In this document: positions 50,388 through 58,931 of the stretch, one piece after another
Numbering within the stretch: position 1 is the stretch's first letter
Layout of the letters: each line of letters opens with the position of its first letter
Source: JANOSH01 sp031415695
Lineage (GTDB): Bacteria > Actinomycetota > Acidimicrobiia > Acidimicrobiales > Ilumatobacteraceae
NCBI GenBank assembly: GCA_031415695.1
Contig: JANOSH010000037.1
Coordinates: forward strand, 1 to 64,000
Length of the DNA stretch: 64,000 nucleotides
Direction: 5' to 3'
Program-made: the position numbers and the translations under genes
The notes under the pieces: generated by a model
Seen by the model: only the letters and a program-made list of their open reading frames with translations
Told to the model about the DNA's origin: nothing
The model's database searches: none

Positions 50388-51425
50388 TCAGCGCGTTCTC
50401 GATCGTCGGGCCACCGAGCGGGCCAAGCCAAGACCGCCGAGCAACACGACCAAGCCGAGCAGGATTGATCCGCCCAGCGCCAGTTCTTGTTTTCGTTTGG
50501 GCGAGAGCAGCGTCCACCACTTCGCCTCGGTGCCCGCAACATAGGCCTGCTCGTTGGTTCGCTTTGGTGCCCAACCCACCGCCCGAAGTCGATCGTTCGA
50601 CACCACCCAGGGATGCACGGTATACGGCAGCAAGCCCGCAGGAATAGGGCCTCGCTGAAACTCCCATCGCCACAGAGCAACGCGGGTAGCAATAGCTGCA
50701 GGCAGCCGAAGCCGATGGGTTGAACCCGCAAGCGCACGGACCGTTTCCCCGGGTATCCAGTTGTCGGGCGCCACGTTGAACGGCCCGTCCAGGCATCGAA
50801 CGCGCGCCAGGTCGATCGCTGCGGCTAGGTCGTCGACATGCAGGAACTGCGCCGGTGGGTCCTCTTCGCGCAGCCGGGCTCCAGCCGACGCAGTGAGCGA
50901 CCGAGCTATCCATCCTCCGGTGTAATCCTTGCTCATAAAGACCGCTGGACGAAGTGTCGCAGCCGATCGCCGCGGGTCACCATTCACCCAGTCGGCAACG
51001 AGTTGTTCGACCTGGCTGCGTTGAACGGCGTAGGCAAAATCCGGGTTTGGTCGCAGCACCGCGTCTTCGGTAAGAGGTATCGGGTTGTTCGGCCATGCGC
51101 CGTACACCATGGTTGACGACAGCACGACCAGCTGGCGAACATCGGCTTGAGCCATGGCCAGGAGCAGTTCGCGGGTTCCGTCGACATTGGCACGCGCCGT
51201 GCCGCTTGGTTGCCATTCGGTGTCGGCAGCGAACGCCAGGTGAAGTACGCAGGTTGCGCCGGTAACAAGGTCGCTCCGTGGCCCGTCGTGCGCTCCGACG
51301 ACGTCGTCGATTTCGCGCAGCGTGCCGACGGTGGGGTCACGGCGGGCGAGGGCCACAACCCGGCGTCCGAGCGGCGAAGCTGCACCCGTAATTACGATTG
51401 TCGACGGGTGGATTTCTTCGTTCAC
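50388..51425 (-). CDS. NAD-dependent epimerase/dehydratase (extended SDR) with C-terminal membrane helix
   Basis: About 345 residues. TIVITGAASPLGRRVVALARR is the nucleotide-binding G-x-x-x-x-G motif; CVLHLAFAAD, VVLSSTMVYGAWPN and YAVQRSQVEQLV provide the Ser/Thr-Tyr-x3 positions, except that the usual catalytic Lys after Tyr is Arg/Gln in YAVQRSQ. FLHVDDLAAAIDLA is the typical sub-strate-domain strand. The C-terminus KQELALGGSILLGLVVLLGGLGLA is a membrane helix followed by basic residues, unusual for the family. GTG 51425 is used as it overlaps least with the divergent neighbour. Substrate unknown. Confidence 0.82.
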   Translation of the reverse strand: MNEEIHPSTIVITGAASPLGRRVVALARRDPTVGTLREIDDVVGAHDGPRSDLVTGATCVLHLAFAADTEWQPSGTARANVDGTRELLLAMAQADVRQLVVLSSTMVYGAWPNNPIPLTEDAVLRPNPDFAYAVQRSQVEQLVADWVNGDPRRSAATLRPAVFMSKDYTGGWIARSLTASAGARLREEDPPAQFLHVDDLAAAIDLARVRCLDGPFNVAPDNWIPGETVRALAGSTHRLRLPAAIATRVALWRWEFQRGPIPAGLLPYTVHPWVVSNDRLRAVGWAPKRTNEQAYVAGTEAKWWTLLSPKRKQELALGGSILLGLVVLLGGLGLARSVARRSRTR

Positions 51426-51430
51426 GCCTC

Positions 51431-51436
51431 TACCAT
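51431..51436 (+). promoter_or_regulatory. -10 box of a leaderless gene
   Basis: TACCAT ends 7 nt before GTG 51443, with no Shine-Dalgarno sequence. It supports 51443 as the start of the metalloprotease-like gene. Confidence 0.5.
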
Positions 51437-51442
51437 GCCCTT

Positions 51443-52642
51443 GTGAGTCCGCAAGATCCAACTGGCAACCCGTTCGACGGTATCCCGTTTATGGGTGACG
51501 TTTCTCGCATGTTCCAAGGACAGGGCACCATGAACTGGGACGCGGCCCGCCAAGTGGCGTTGTCGCTCGCGACCGGTGGTGAGGCCGAGGCCAATGTCGA
51601 CCCGCTCACCCGCATCGAGTACGAGTCGCTGGTTCGTATCGCCGATCTGCACGTTCGCAACGTCACCGGACTCGACACGGCCGTTGTCGGTCGAGAACCG
51701 ACGATACTTCCGGTGAGCCCGGGCGTGTGGGCCCAACGTTCGCTTGACGCGTACAGACCGTTGTTCGAACATCTGGCTAGTGCGCTGGGAAAGCCGGCCG
51801 CAGAGTCCCCCGACGACGCCGTCGACCCTATGTCGAATATGTTGGCCGGTCTGCAGGGCCTTATGGCGCCTACCATGCTTGGCTTGTCGGCCGGTTCGAT
51901 GGTTGGCCATTTGGCCCAACGCGCTTTTGGCCTATACGACCTGCCGATACCTCGGCCGGCGTCGGCGGAGCTGCTCGTCGTCTCGAAGGCGGTCGATAAC
52001 TTTGGCACTGACTGGAGCCTGCCACGTGACGACCTGCGCATGTGGGTCTGCCTGCACGAACTGACCAGTCATGCGGTGTTGTCGGTGCCTCATGTCCATC
52101 TGGCACTCACCGAACTGCTGCGACAATTCGCGGCGTCCTTTCGGCCCGATCCTCAAGCACTTACCCGTTCCATCGAGTCCATGGTTAGCCCCGACCCTGA
52201 CAACGACTCGATGGCAGATCCTCAGGCCATGATGGCGAAAGTCTTCGGCGATCCTCACGCTCTACTCGGCGCTGTGGGAACCCCCGAACAAGAGCGTTTA
52301 GCCGTCCAACTCGATGCGCTCGTTGCACTGGTGATGGGCGTGATCGACCATTTCGTCGACCTTGCCACGACCCGAATAATTGGTACCGGAAACGCGGTGT
52401 GCGAGGCCGTTCGTCGTCGACGGTTAAGCGTCAGTCCGTCGGATCAACTCGTCGAGCGTCTTGTGGGGTTGCGGTTGGAACGCACACAGCTAGCCCGGGG
52501 TCAGGCGTTCGTCGATGGTGTCATCGAGCGGGCTGGCACCGACGCGCTTGCTCCGCTCTGGTTGTCGGCCAAACAACTTCCGACACCGGCCGAGCTCGAT
52601 GCTCCCGGGCTATGGCTCGCTCGCATCACGTTGCCCGACTAA
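51443..52642 (+). CDS. zinc-metalloprotease-like protein (DUF2342 family) with altered HExxH
   Basis: 399 residues of the actinobacterial DUF2342 'zinc-dependent metalloprotease' group. DPLTRIEYESLVRIADLHVRNVTGL, GLMAPTMLGLSAGSMVGHLAQRAFGLYDLPIP and the C-terminal LVGLRLERTQLARGQAFVDGVI are family-typical. At the site where relatives show HExTH, this protein has H205-E-L-T-S209-H210 (WVCLHELTSHAVL), so the second histidine is displaced by one residue. Zinc binding is therefore questionable. The role of the family is poorly known. Divergent from the SDR gene with 17 bases between starts. Confidence 0.8.
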   Translation: MSPQDPTGNPFDGIPFMGDVSRMFQGQGTMNWDAARQVALSLATGGEAEANVDPLTRIEYESLVRIADLHVRNVTGLDTAVVGREPTILPVSPGVWAQRSLDAYRPLFEHLASALGKPAAESPDDAVDPMSNMLAGLQGLMAPTMLGLSAGSMVGHLAQRAFGLYDLPIPRPASAELLVVSKAVDNFGTDWSLPRDDLRMWVCLHELTSHAVLSVPHVHLALTELLRQFAASFRPDPQALTRSIESMVSPDPDNDSMADPQAMMAKVFGDPHALLGAVGTPEQERLAVQLDALVALVMGVIDHFVDLATTRIIGTGNAVCEAVRRRRLSVSPSDQLVERLVGLRLERTQLARGQAFVDGVIERAGTDALAPLWLSAKQLPTPAELDAPGLWLARITLPD

Positions 52643-52652
52643 CTCGACGCCA

Positions 52653-53960
52653 CTAGTGGTGGTCAGGCCGGCGAGGCTTGGCTTGGCGACCCATTTCTAA
52701 CGCACGTCGCCTGCGAACGGCGTCGCCTACCTTTCCGGCCAATGATCGAGGAACCTCGCCGCGCCGACGCAGGTAACGCGCACCGGCGAAATAGGACACG
52801 GCGCCTACGGCCGCAAGCACGGCAACGATGAACAGCCCGAGCGACCCGGGCACAGCCACGAGTACCGGGAGGAACCCGGCGAGCACCCATGCCATCTGGA
52901 AACGAGTTTCGAATCGGGCGAAGGCTCGGGCTCGGTTGGCGTCTTGTCCGTCTCGTTGCACGATCGAATCGAACGCCAATCGGCCAACCGATGCGCCGAG
53001 GCCGACTGCCGATGACAGCAGTGCCGCCCCGAGTACTCCGCCAAGTGCGGCAGCGATCACGCCAACAACGGCCACTGTTGTCAGCGAACCAAGCAGCATG
53101 TTTTCTTCGACCACTCGACGTCGTACGCGGGGGGCCAACGCGTTACCGACCAGCGTGCCGACACCTGTCGCTGCTAGCACCATCGCGAACCGGACGGTAC
53201 CCGAGCCTGATGACCGCAGCCAGAAGGCAAGATGAAACGACAGGAACCCTACACAGGCTCGTAGCAGTCCCATGGCCGAACCGGCGAGCGTTATTCCACC
53301 CGACCGGAGCGCTTCACGGTCGCGCTCAGTAGTGCGACCAGTGCCAGCGCGCTCACGCGGTAATGCCAGCGCCAGCACGCCACCGACGCCGAACAGCATC
53401 GCGGCAAGTATCACGACCCCCGACCCTCCGCCGACCAGTCGGATCAGTAGTGCAATGGGGCTTACGGCGAATCCGGCAATTCCTGAGAGCAGCCCGAGCT
53501 TGCTGTTTGCTTCTACCAGTTCGGCTTCGTTGCGCACCACCGATGGCACGACCGCGTTTTTCGAGATGGCATACGCCTTCGCCAGCACCAGCAACGTAAA
53601 TGCTTCGGGAAAAAGCCAAGCGCTTTTGAGGTGCTTGGCCATGAGGAGGCAGACCAGTGCCCTGAGGAACAAGAACCCGGCGATTAAAATGCGGCGACCG
53701 CCCTGCACACGGTCGAGCATGGGGCCGACCAACGGCGCAATCACCGCAAACGGAGCCATAGTAAACAGCAAGTAGAGAGCGACCTTGCCACGAGACTCAC
53801 CCGCGCTCACGTCGAAAAACAACGAGCCGGCGAGCGCTATTGCGACGGCAGCGTCGCCAGCAGCACCTGCTGCGTGGGTTCGAGCCAGTCGGCTAAAGGC
53901 CGAGGTTGCGCCGGGGCGCGTTAGCGATCGGTTCGGACGCTCGACGCCGGGTTCGGCCAC
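52653..53960 (-). CDS. MFS transporter
   Basis: About 435 residues with 11-12 hydrophobic helices: GAAGDAAVAIALAGSLFF, VALYLLFTMAPFAVIAPLVG, the MFS loop GPMLDRVQGGRR (D-R-x-G-x-R-R type), IAGFLFLRALVCLLMA, then paired helices through to LFIVAVLAAVGAVSYFAGAR. It resembles MFS_1/MFS_3 drug or metabolite exporters; the substrate is unknown. The start is uncertain: GTG 53960 overlaps the 3' end of ppk by 40 bases; the hydrophobic part begins about 25 residues later. Probably co-transcribed with ppk. Convergent with the metalloprotease-like gene. Confidence 0.82.
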   Translation of the reverse strand: MAEPGVERPNRSLTRPGATSAFSRLARTHAAGAAGDAAVAIALAGSLFFDVSAGESRGKVALYLLFTMAPFAVIAPLVGPMLDRVQGGRRILIAGFLFLRALVCLLMAKHLKSAWLFPEAFTLLVLAKAYAISKNAVVPSVVRNEAELVEANSKLGLLSGIAGFAVSPIALLIRLVGGGSGVVILAAMLFGVGGVLALALPRERAGTGRTTERDREALRSGGITLAGSAMGLLRACVGFLSFHLAFWLRSSGSGTVRFAMVLAATGVGTLVGNALAPRVRRRVVEENMLLGSLTTVAVVGVIAAALGGVLGAALLSSAVGLGASVGRLAFDSIVQRDGQDANRARAFARFETRFQMAWVLAGFLPVLVAVPGSLGLFIVAVLAAVGAVSYFAGARYLRRRGEVPRSLAGKVGDAVRRRRALEMGRQAKPRRPDHH

Positions 53961-56014
53961 GGCGACATCGTAGGGGCTTTTGCTCGTTGGTCGACTGCTT
54001 GATGCGCTTGACTTTGGACGTCCACCGAACCGGTCGGACGCAACCACGACCCGTCGGCCGTCAGTGTCCAGGCCGCGGCGTCGGGATGCAGGTATGAGTC
54101 GATCAGTTCAGCCAGTCGCGCCTGGTGATCGGGTCGTGATACTGGGGCCAACGCTTCAACTCGACGGTCGAGGTTACGTGGCAACAGATCAGCCGAGCCG
54201 ATCATCCACAACGGCGAGCCCCCTACGGTGCCGTGAGCAAAATGGTAGATCCGGGAGTGTTCAAGGTGGCGGCCGATGACCGATCGGACACGAATGTTGT
54301 CGGACACGCCTGTGAGCCCAGGCCGCAATGTGCAGATTCCTCGGACGATGAGATCGATTTGGGTACCCGCCTTGCTGGCTTCGTACAACGACTCGATAAT
54401 GCCGGGATCGGCTACGGCGTTGGCTTTGATGACGATTCGTCCGGCATCACCGAGTTCGGCCTCGTTGGCTATGAGCTCAACGAGTCTCGGACGAAGTCGA
54501 TCGGGTGCAACGAGCAACTGTTCGTATCGCTGCACCTTACTGAATCCGGTGAGCTGGTTGAATAGTTGGCTGATGTCGCGGGTGAGGTCGGGATCGGTCG
54601 ACAGCAGCCCGATGTCCTCATAGACCTGTGCGGTTGAGGCGTTGTAGTTTCCCGTTCCCAGGTGGGCGTAGCGTCGAAGGCCTTCGGGTTCGTCACGCAC
54701 GATAAGCAGCACCTTGGCATGCATCTTCAGGCCACCAAAGCCATACACGACGTGAACTCCAGCTTGTTCCAATGTTCGAGCCCACGAGATATTGGCCTCT
54801 TCGTCGAAACGGGCCTTGAGTTCGACCAGCGCCACCACCTGGGCACCTCGTTCGGCTGCCCGGGCGAGACTCCTGATCATTCGTCCGTCGCCAGATGTCC
54901 GGTACAACGCCATCTTGATACTGAGAACCTGGGGGTCGACCGAGGCGTCGTACAGCAACGCTTCCACAGTTCGGCCGAACGACTCGTACGGGTGGTGCAC
55001 GAGTAGGTCGCCGTCGGACACGACGTCGATCATCGATCGGCCGGTCTCACTGGCGCGCGCCACCCGATTGGGCACGACGGTCGGCCACGGCGTATCTCGA
55101 AGTTCGGCCGGGCCCAACGCGGCAAGCGCGCTCATCCCGACGAACTGCAGCGGGGCTGACTGTTCGAACACATCGTCGACAGCGAGTTCGAGTTCGTTGA
55201 GCAGCAGATCGAGCACTTCAGCCGGGAGACCAACTTCCACTTCAAGGCGCACCGCTCGTCCAAATCGCCGCAGTGCAAGTTCCTGTTCGACGGCTTCGAG
55301 AAGATCGTCGGCTTCGACCTCGTCGGTCATGTCAGGGTCAGCGTGGCGCGTCACCCGAAAGCACCACCAGCCGACGATCTCCATCCCCGGAAAGAGCAGG
55401 TCGAGATGCGAGCCGATGGCGTCCTCTAGAAGGATAAATCGGCCGTCGCCAGTGCTCACGATTCGCGGCAAGGTGGTAGGGACCTTGATGCGAGCGAAGC
55501 GGCGCTCGCCACTTTCTTGGTCGGCAACAAGGACACCGAGGTTCAGCGACAGGCTCGATATGTACGGGAACGGGTGGCCTGGATCAACCGATAGCGGGGT
55601 AAGCACAGGAAACACGCTGCGTTCGAACCACACGTCGAGGTGCTTGGCCGCCTCGACGTCGAGATCGCTGTAACCGACTATGTGGATGCCGGCTTCGGCT
55701 AATGCAGGGACGATGTGCGTGCACCATGTGGTATCGAGTTCGGCTATCAACCGAGTTGTTTCGGCGACGATACGACCGTGCTGTTCCGCGGGCGACCGAC
55801 CGTCGGGCGAGCGCACTGCGGGCCGGCTGAGTTGCCGATCCTTGATGCTGGCGACGCGAACCTGAAAGAACTCGTCGAGATTTCCTGATGCAATGGCCAA
55901 AAACTTGACCCGCTCCAAGGCTGGAATGAGCGGATCAAGCGCTAACGACAACACGCGCCGATCGAACTCCAACCACGACGATTCCCGATTCAACAAAAGG
56001 TCGGGTTCGATCAT
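53921..56014 (-). CDS. ppk1: polyphosphate kinase 1
   Basis: 697 residues, the usual PPK1 length. The N-terminal domain starts LLNRESSWLEFDRRVLSLALD with LAIASGNLDEFFQVRVASIKDR. The head domain and two phospholipase-D-like C domains follow: SIKMALYRTSGDGRMIRSLARAAERGAQVVALVELKARFDEEANI, then GGLKMHAKVLLIVRDE with the autophosphorylated His and HLGTGNYNASTAQVYEDIGLL, and a second H-x-K region near IYHFAHG and MIGSADLLPRNLDRRVE. It makes inorganic polyphosphate reversibly from ATP. A small conserved gene ends 12 bases upstream and is likely co-transcribed. Confidence 0.96.
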   Translation of the reverse strand: MIEPDLLLNRESSWLEFDRRVLSLALDPLIPALERVKFLAIASGNLDEFFQVRVASIKDRQLSRPAVRSPDGRSPAEQHGRIVAETTRLIAELDTTWCTHIVPALAEAGIHIVGYSDLDVEAAKHLDVWFERSVFPVLTPLSVDPGHPFPYISSLSLNLGVLVADQESGERRFARIKVPTTLPRIVSTGDGRFILLEDAIGSHLDLLFPGMEIVGWWCFRVTRHADPDMTDEVEADDLLEAVEQELALRRFGRAVRLEVEVGLPAEVLDLLLNELELAVDDVFEQSAPLQFVGMSALAALGPAELRDTPWPTVVPNRVARASETGRSMIDVVSDGDLLVHHPYESFGRTVEALLYDASVDPQVLSIKMALYRTSGDGRMIRSLARAAERGAQVVALVELKARFDEEANISWARTLEQAGVHVVYGFGGLKMHAKVLLIVRDEPEGLRRYAHLGTGNYNASTAQVYEDIGLLSTDPDLTRDISQLFNQLTGFSKVQRYEQLLVAPDRLRPRLVELIANEAELGDAGRIVIKANAVADPGIIESLYEASKAGTQIDLIVRGICTLRPGLTGVSDNIRVRSVIGRHLEHSRIYHFAHGTVGGSPLWMIGSADLLPRNLDRRVEALAPVSRPDHQARLAELIDSYLHPDAAAWTLTADGSWLRPTGSVDVQSQAHQAVDQRAKAPTMSPWPNPASSVRTDR

Positions 56015-56026
56015 AGGTCACCCGAG

Positions 56027-56293
56027 CTATTCCGGAAGGCCGAGGTCCCATTCAAGTGCGATGCCTTCGCGCTCGGCGTCACGCACGACGCGTTCTCGGT
56101 TGCGGCGGAACTGTGGGTCGTCACGCGGGAGCAACACCAGGCGGGCTAGTACTCGTGACCGGAACTCGTCGAGCACGGTGCGATCGCCGTACTCGGAGTA
56201 CACCTCCCAATGGGGGGAGACAGGCCCGAGGTAGACAACTTTGGCATGCGCTCTTGGTGGCGCAGCGTCGACAGGGGCGGCGAAATTGGACAT
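56027..56293 (-). CDS. small conserved protein of unknown function upstream of ppk1
   Basis: 88 residues, no membrane segment or signal. It contains HAKVVYLGPVSPHWEVYSEY, RTVLDEFRSRVLARLVLLPR and RRNRERVVRDAEREGIALEW: one beta-rich stretch and two charged helices. Not recognised. TAGCAT on this strand ends 8 nt before the ATG, a leaderless arrangement, so it heads an operon with ppk1 12 bases downstream. Good codon use and the conserved-looking charge pattern support a real gene. Confidence 0.65.
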   Translation of the reverse strand: MSNFAAPVDAAPPRAHAKVVYLGPVSPHWEVYSEYGDRTVLDEFRSRVLARLVLLPRDDPQFRRNRERVVRDAEREGIALEWDLGLPE

Positions 56294-56438
56294 GGCCTCA
56301 ATGCTAACCCGGAACGCGCACTACCGACCGAGAGCCTCCAACACGCGTCCAAATACCGCTCTTCGTGGTTAGGTCGATGAACATTGAACGATTTTGTGGC
56401 CAAATAAAACGATTCGCAGTAAGATAACTCATGGTTCC

Positions 56439-56465
56439 GGGAACCAGTCGGTCGATGAGATCGTC
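56439..56465 (+). promoter_or_regulatory. ECF-sigma-type promoter P1 of whiB
   Basis: GGGAACC (56439-56445), 16 nt, then CGTC (56462-56465). It has the same -35 box and spacing as the candidate promoter in front of the ECF sigma gene (58140-58114, reverse strand). The -35 box is also half of a short palindrome GGTTCC-G-GGAACC (56433-56445). Confidence 0.55.
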
Positions 56466-56492
56466 AGATTCTCGGTGATCCGATGAGAAGTC

Positions 56493-56519
56493 GGGAACCG
56501 GAAGCGGGCGGATAACGCT
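56493..56519 (+). promoter_or_regulatory. ECF-sigma-type promoter P2 of whiB
   Basis: GGGAACC (56493-56499), 16 nt, then CGCT (56516-56519), 54 bases downstream of P1. Transcription would start near 56525, giving a ~30-nt leader with the AAGGGGAG ribosome-binding site at 56538-56545. Confidence 0.5.
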
Positions 56520-56555
56520 GTACTGGACAAGCCGACATGAAGGGGAGAACCCCAA

Positions 56556-56807
56556 ATGAATGAAAGTAGCGAACACGAGTGGATGAACCAGGGCCTGTGC
56601 AGGTTGCACGACCCTGCTGTCTTTTTTCCTAGCGACGGCGTGGGGGTCGACCGAGCGCGCCGAATCTGCGACACCTGCCCCGTTGTAGCGCCATGCCTTG
56701 AGTACGCTCTCGACAATCGGGTCGATCACGGCGTTTGGGGTGCCACCAGCGAGCGAGAACGCCGCCGCATCCTGAAGCGGCGACGTCTCGTTGTGGCGAG
56801 CCGCTAA
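56556..56807 (+). CDS. whiB: WhiB-family iron-sulfur transcription factor
   Basis: 83 residues. The four cluster-binding cysteines are C15, C38, C41 and C47 (C-x22-C-x2-C-x5-C), followed by the GVWGATSERERRR turn that contacts the sigma factor and a basic C-terminal tail (RRRILKRRR) for DNA. WhiB proteins hold a 4Fe-4S cluster and act with the housekeeping sigma factor region 4. A strong AAGGGGAG ribosome-binding site precedes the ATG. Two GGGAACC-N16-CGYY elements lie upstream, matching the ECF sigma gene's promoter, which makes control by that sigma factor likely. Its stop overlaps the anti-sigma gene's stop (convergent). Confidence 0.94.
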   Translation: MNESSEHEWMNQGLCRLHDPAVFFPSDGVGVDRARRICDTCPVVAPCLEYALDNRVDHGVWGATSERERRRILKRRRLVVASR

Positions 56808-57610
56808 CCGCGTAGACCAAACGTTTCAAGCAATGCGCGGCCAGCTCGCTCGGCACGATCGATGATCGTGTCGTCGAATAATGTCATCGACTCACTGGCA
56901 ACATCCTCAACCATAGTGTCGTCGGCTGCGACCAGAATCACCACCACATAGCCGTTCTGCATGAACACCACGTCGCCGTCGGCAGACGTCACGCGCCATG
57001 CAGGTCTGGCGTTAACCTGTATCGGGCGCGCCTCGAGCGGCAGACTCGACACATCGAGTCGACCACGTTCGGTGAACATCGATACCGTTCGAACACCGTC
57101 GCTGTACACCGCATGAGGGACACCCTGGGAGGACACTGCGTACCCGAGCAGAGTGAACGAACCCGACAATGCCGAAGGCATCCCGGTATCGACGGGCGTT
57201 TGGGCGGGTGATGTCGACCGGAAGGTTGGCAGAATGCTGGCATGAGCCGCCAGGAAGGGCCGGATCGTGGCCGGAATGGCCGACGTGTCACTCTCGAGGC
57301 GGCCAACGGCGATGACAAGAATCCAGGCGGCCGCGGCTGCGGCGACATTGAGCCACCCGATTCGACGAGGACGAAGGTCGTCCAACATCCTCTTCGGACG
57401 CGGGCCGTGGGCAACGATCTGCGCGAAGAAGCCGTCCGGAGGCGCTACGTCGGCGAGTCCCCTAGCGATGCCGCGCCCCGCGTCGGCCGTTGCCAGTTCT
57501 CGCTGACATGTGATGCAGGCGGCGAGGTGGGCTTCGACCGCCTCGCGTTCCAGCGCGCCAAGTTCGGCATCGAGGTAAGCCGATAGTACGTCGCCGGGAT
57601 GGTCCGTCAT
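56804..57610 (-). CDS. membrane anti-sigma factor with zinc-finger (ZAS-like) domain
   Basis: 268 residues. The N-terminal zf-HC2 domain has H-x3-C-x2-C (EAHLAACITCQREL, about residues 27-40). A membrane helix follows (IGWLNVAAAAAAWILVIAVG, about residues 83-103), then an extracytoplasmic domain of about 160 residues (VPHAVYSDGVRTVSMFTERG, RPAWRVTSADGDVVFMQNGY) resembling MucB/RseB-type or DUF4367-like sensing domains. It would hold the cognate ECF sigma factor at the membrane until an envelope signal arrives. The ATG overlaps the sigma gene's stop (ATGA). Confidence 0.9.
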   Translation of the reverse strand: MTDHPGDVLSAYLDAELGALEREAVEAHLAACITCQRELATADAGRGIARGLADVAPPDGFFAQIVAHGPRPKRMLDDLRPRRIGWLNVAAAAAAWILVIAVGRLESDTSAIPATIRPFLAAHASILPTFRSTSPAQTPVDTGMPSALSGSFTLLGYAVSSQGVPHAVYSDGVRTVSMFTERGRLDVSSLPLEARPIQVNARPAWRVTSADGDVVFMQNGYVVVILVAADDTMVEDVASESMTLFDDTIIDRAERAGRALLETFGLRG

Positions 57611-58110
57611 GCCAGTTTCCGTCGTAGGGCCAGGCGTCCACGATGCAACCGGCTGCGCACCGTACCAATGGGCACGCCGAGCTGCTCGGCAATCTCGGCA
57701 TAGTCGAGACCGACGACATCCGAAAGCACGATTGCTGCCCGAAACTCAGGGGGCAGGGACGATATTGCTGCTTGGATCTCTTCCGGAAGATGCACCTTGG
57801 CCAATTCGTCGGCTGGTTCAACAGCGATACCCACGAGCGCGTCGGGAAGGTCGGCAACTGTGGTCAATGGCCGTCGTCGGCGACGTCGGACCTCGTCGAG
57901 AAAGGCGTTCGTCGTGATTCGGCTCAACCATCCTTCCAACGAACCTGGCTCGAAGGTTGCTAATCCGCGTTGAACACGCAACAGCACTTCTTGCACCAGA
58001 TCCTGCGCATCGTCATGATGACCTGTAAGTCGATACGCCACCGAGTAGAGAAATCGCCCGTGAAGCTGGGCGACGTCCTCCCAGGTGGGAATCGAATCAG
58101 GTTCTGTCAC
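57607..58110 (-). CDS. ECF-type RNA polymerase sigma factor
   Basis: 167 residues with only regions 2 and 4. Region 2 is HGRFLYSVAYRLTGHHDDAQDLVQEVLLRV and GWLSRITTNAFLDEVRRRRRR; region 4 is ISSLPPEFRAAIVLSDVVGLDYAEIAEQLGVPIGTVRSRLHRGRLAL. Comparable to the SigE/SigH-like groups of actinobacteria. The downstream anti-sigma gene is coupled by a 4-base overlap. The upstream GGGAACC-N16-CGTT predicts autoregulation and puts the transcription start at or next to GTG 58110. Confidence 0.95.
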   Translation of the reverse strand: MTEPDSIPTWEDVAQLHGRFLYSVAYRLTGHHDDAQDLVQEVLLRVQRGLATFEPGSLEGWLSRITTNAFLDEVRRRRRRPLTTVADLPDALVGIAVEPADELAKVHLPEEIQAAISSLPPEFRAAIVLSDVVGLDYAEIAEQLGVPIGTVRSRLHRGRLALRRKLA

Positions 58111-58113
58111 TTC

Positions 58114-58140
58114 AACGCCACATACACGCCCATGGTTCCC
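58114..58140 (-). promoter_or_regulatory. autoregulatory ECF-type promoter
   Basis: On the reverse strand: GGGAACC (58140-58134), 16 nt, CGTT (58117-58114), then GTG three bases later. It fits the GGAAC/CGTT consensus class of SigE-like ECF factors. Confidence 0.55.
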
Positions 58141-58171
58141 AATTGCGGGGAAACCCGACGGTGCGGACTAA

Positions 58172-58345
58172 CTACTTCGTGTTTTCAGAGGGGGTTTCTT
58201 CGGAGCCTTCAGCGAGGCCCTTCTTGAATTCTTTCTGCGCCTGGCCCAGGCCCTTGGCGAACTTTGGAAGCGCAGCGCCGCCGAACAAGAGAACGACGAT
58301 TCCGATCACGATGTACAACTCAGTACCCTGAAGGAAAGCAATCAT
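58172..58345 (-). CDS. tatA: TatA-type twin-arginine translocase subunit
   Basis: 57 residues. A short N-terminus and one membrane helix (ELYIVIGIVVLLFGGAALPK) with the conserved F-G-G-x-x-L-P-K hinge, then an amphipathic helix (FAKGLGQAQKEFKKGLAE) and a charged tail ending ENTK. This is the canonical TatA/TatE plan: polymerises to form the export pore with TatBC. The other tat genes are not here. It lies between the ECF sigma gene and a second whiB, same strand, 61 bases before the sigma gene's promoter region. Confidence 0.92.
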   Translation of the reverse strand: MIAFLQGTELYIVIGIVVLLFGGAALPKFAKGLGQAQKEFKKGLAEGSEETPSENTK

Positions 58346-58387
58346 AGCGTTGAGCCTACCACTCGACTTGTCGACAGTGTCGCCGGC

Positions 58388-58660
58388 CTAGGCCGACACT
58401 ACGGTGCGAACAGTGAGGGCGCGCTGACGTCGAATTCGACGGCGCTCGCGCTCGCTGAGGCCCCCCCAGATGCCGAACTTCTCGCCGTTGTCCAACGCAT
58501 ATTCAAGACAGTCGACGCGTACGTCGCACGAACGGCAAACCTCTTTCGCCTCGCGTGTCGATGCGCCACGCTCGGGGAAGAACAAGTCAGGGTCGACACC
58601 GAGGCAGTTTGCCTGGTCCTGCCATGAACGATTGTCACGCTCGTCCTGTTCGCTATACAT
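58388..58660 (-). CDS. second WhiB-family transcription factor
   Basis: 90 residues. Cysteines C19, C42, C45 and C51 (C-x22-C-x2-C-x5-C), GIWGGLSERERRRIRRQ turn and basic tail. It begins YSEQDERDNRSWQDQANCLG; the W-Q-x-x-A-x-C-x-G-x-D-P-x-x-F-F-P pattern is typical of WhiB1/WhiB2-like proteins. AGGAGGT, a perfect Shine-Dalgarno, precedes ATG 58660, which is why this start is preferred over a TTG at 58684. Located 42 bases upstream of tatA on the same strand. Confidence 0.94.
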   Translation of the reverse strand: MYSEQDERDNRSWQDQANCLGVDPDLFFPERGASTREAKEVCRSCDVRVDCLEYALDNGEKFGIWGGLSERERRRIRRQRALTVRTVVSA

Positions 58661-58891
58661 CTTGAGACCTCCTGTCACTGCCAAGGACCGCCGTGGCGAG
58701 TGACCCTACGTTTGGGCGGCTAACACGTTTGTGCCAACCGTGTAACTACAATGCTGTCATTCTCGCTTAGCACAGGCCATTTGCGCAAGGGGGGATTGCA
58801 AAACGGTGATGAGCGCGCCGCGCACCGCGCGATTGACCCCCGGACTGCCGTCCAGCCGTCCCCATCTGCCCAACCCACCAGCCCACCCCCA

Positions 58892-58916
58892 CTTTTTCGA
58901 CTCGAAGTCGAAAGGG
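58892..58916. terminator. hairpin 1 of a tandem pair
   Basis: An 11-bp stem with two G-T pairs and a CGA loop, built on TTTCGACT/AGTCGAAA. Lies 84-108 bases after the VWA gene's stop (reverse strand). Confidence 0.45.
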
Positions 58917-58931
58917 CGGGCTACATCCTAG

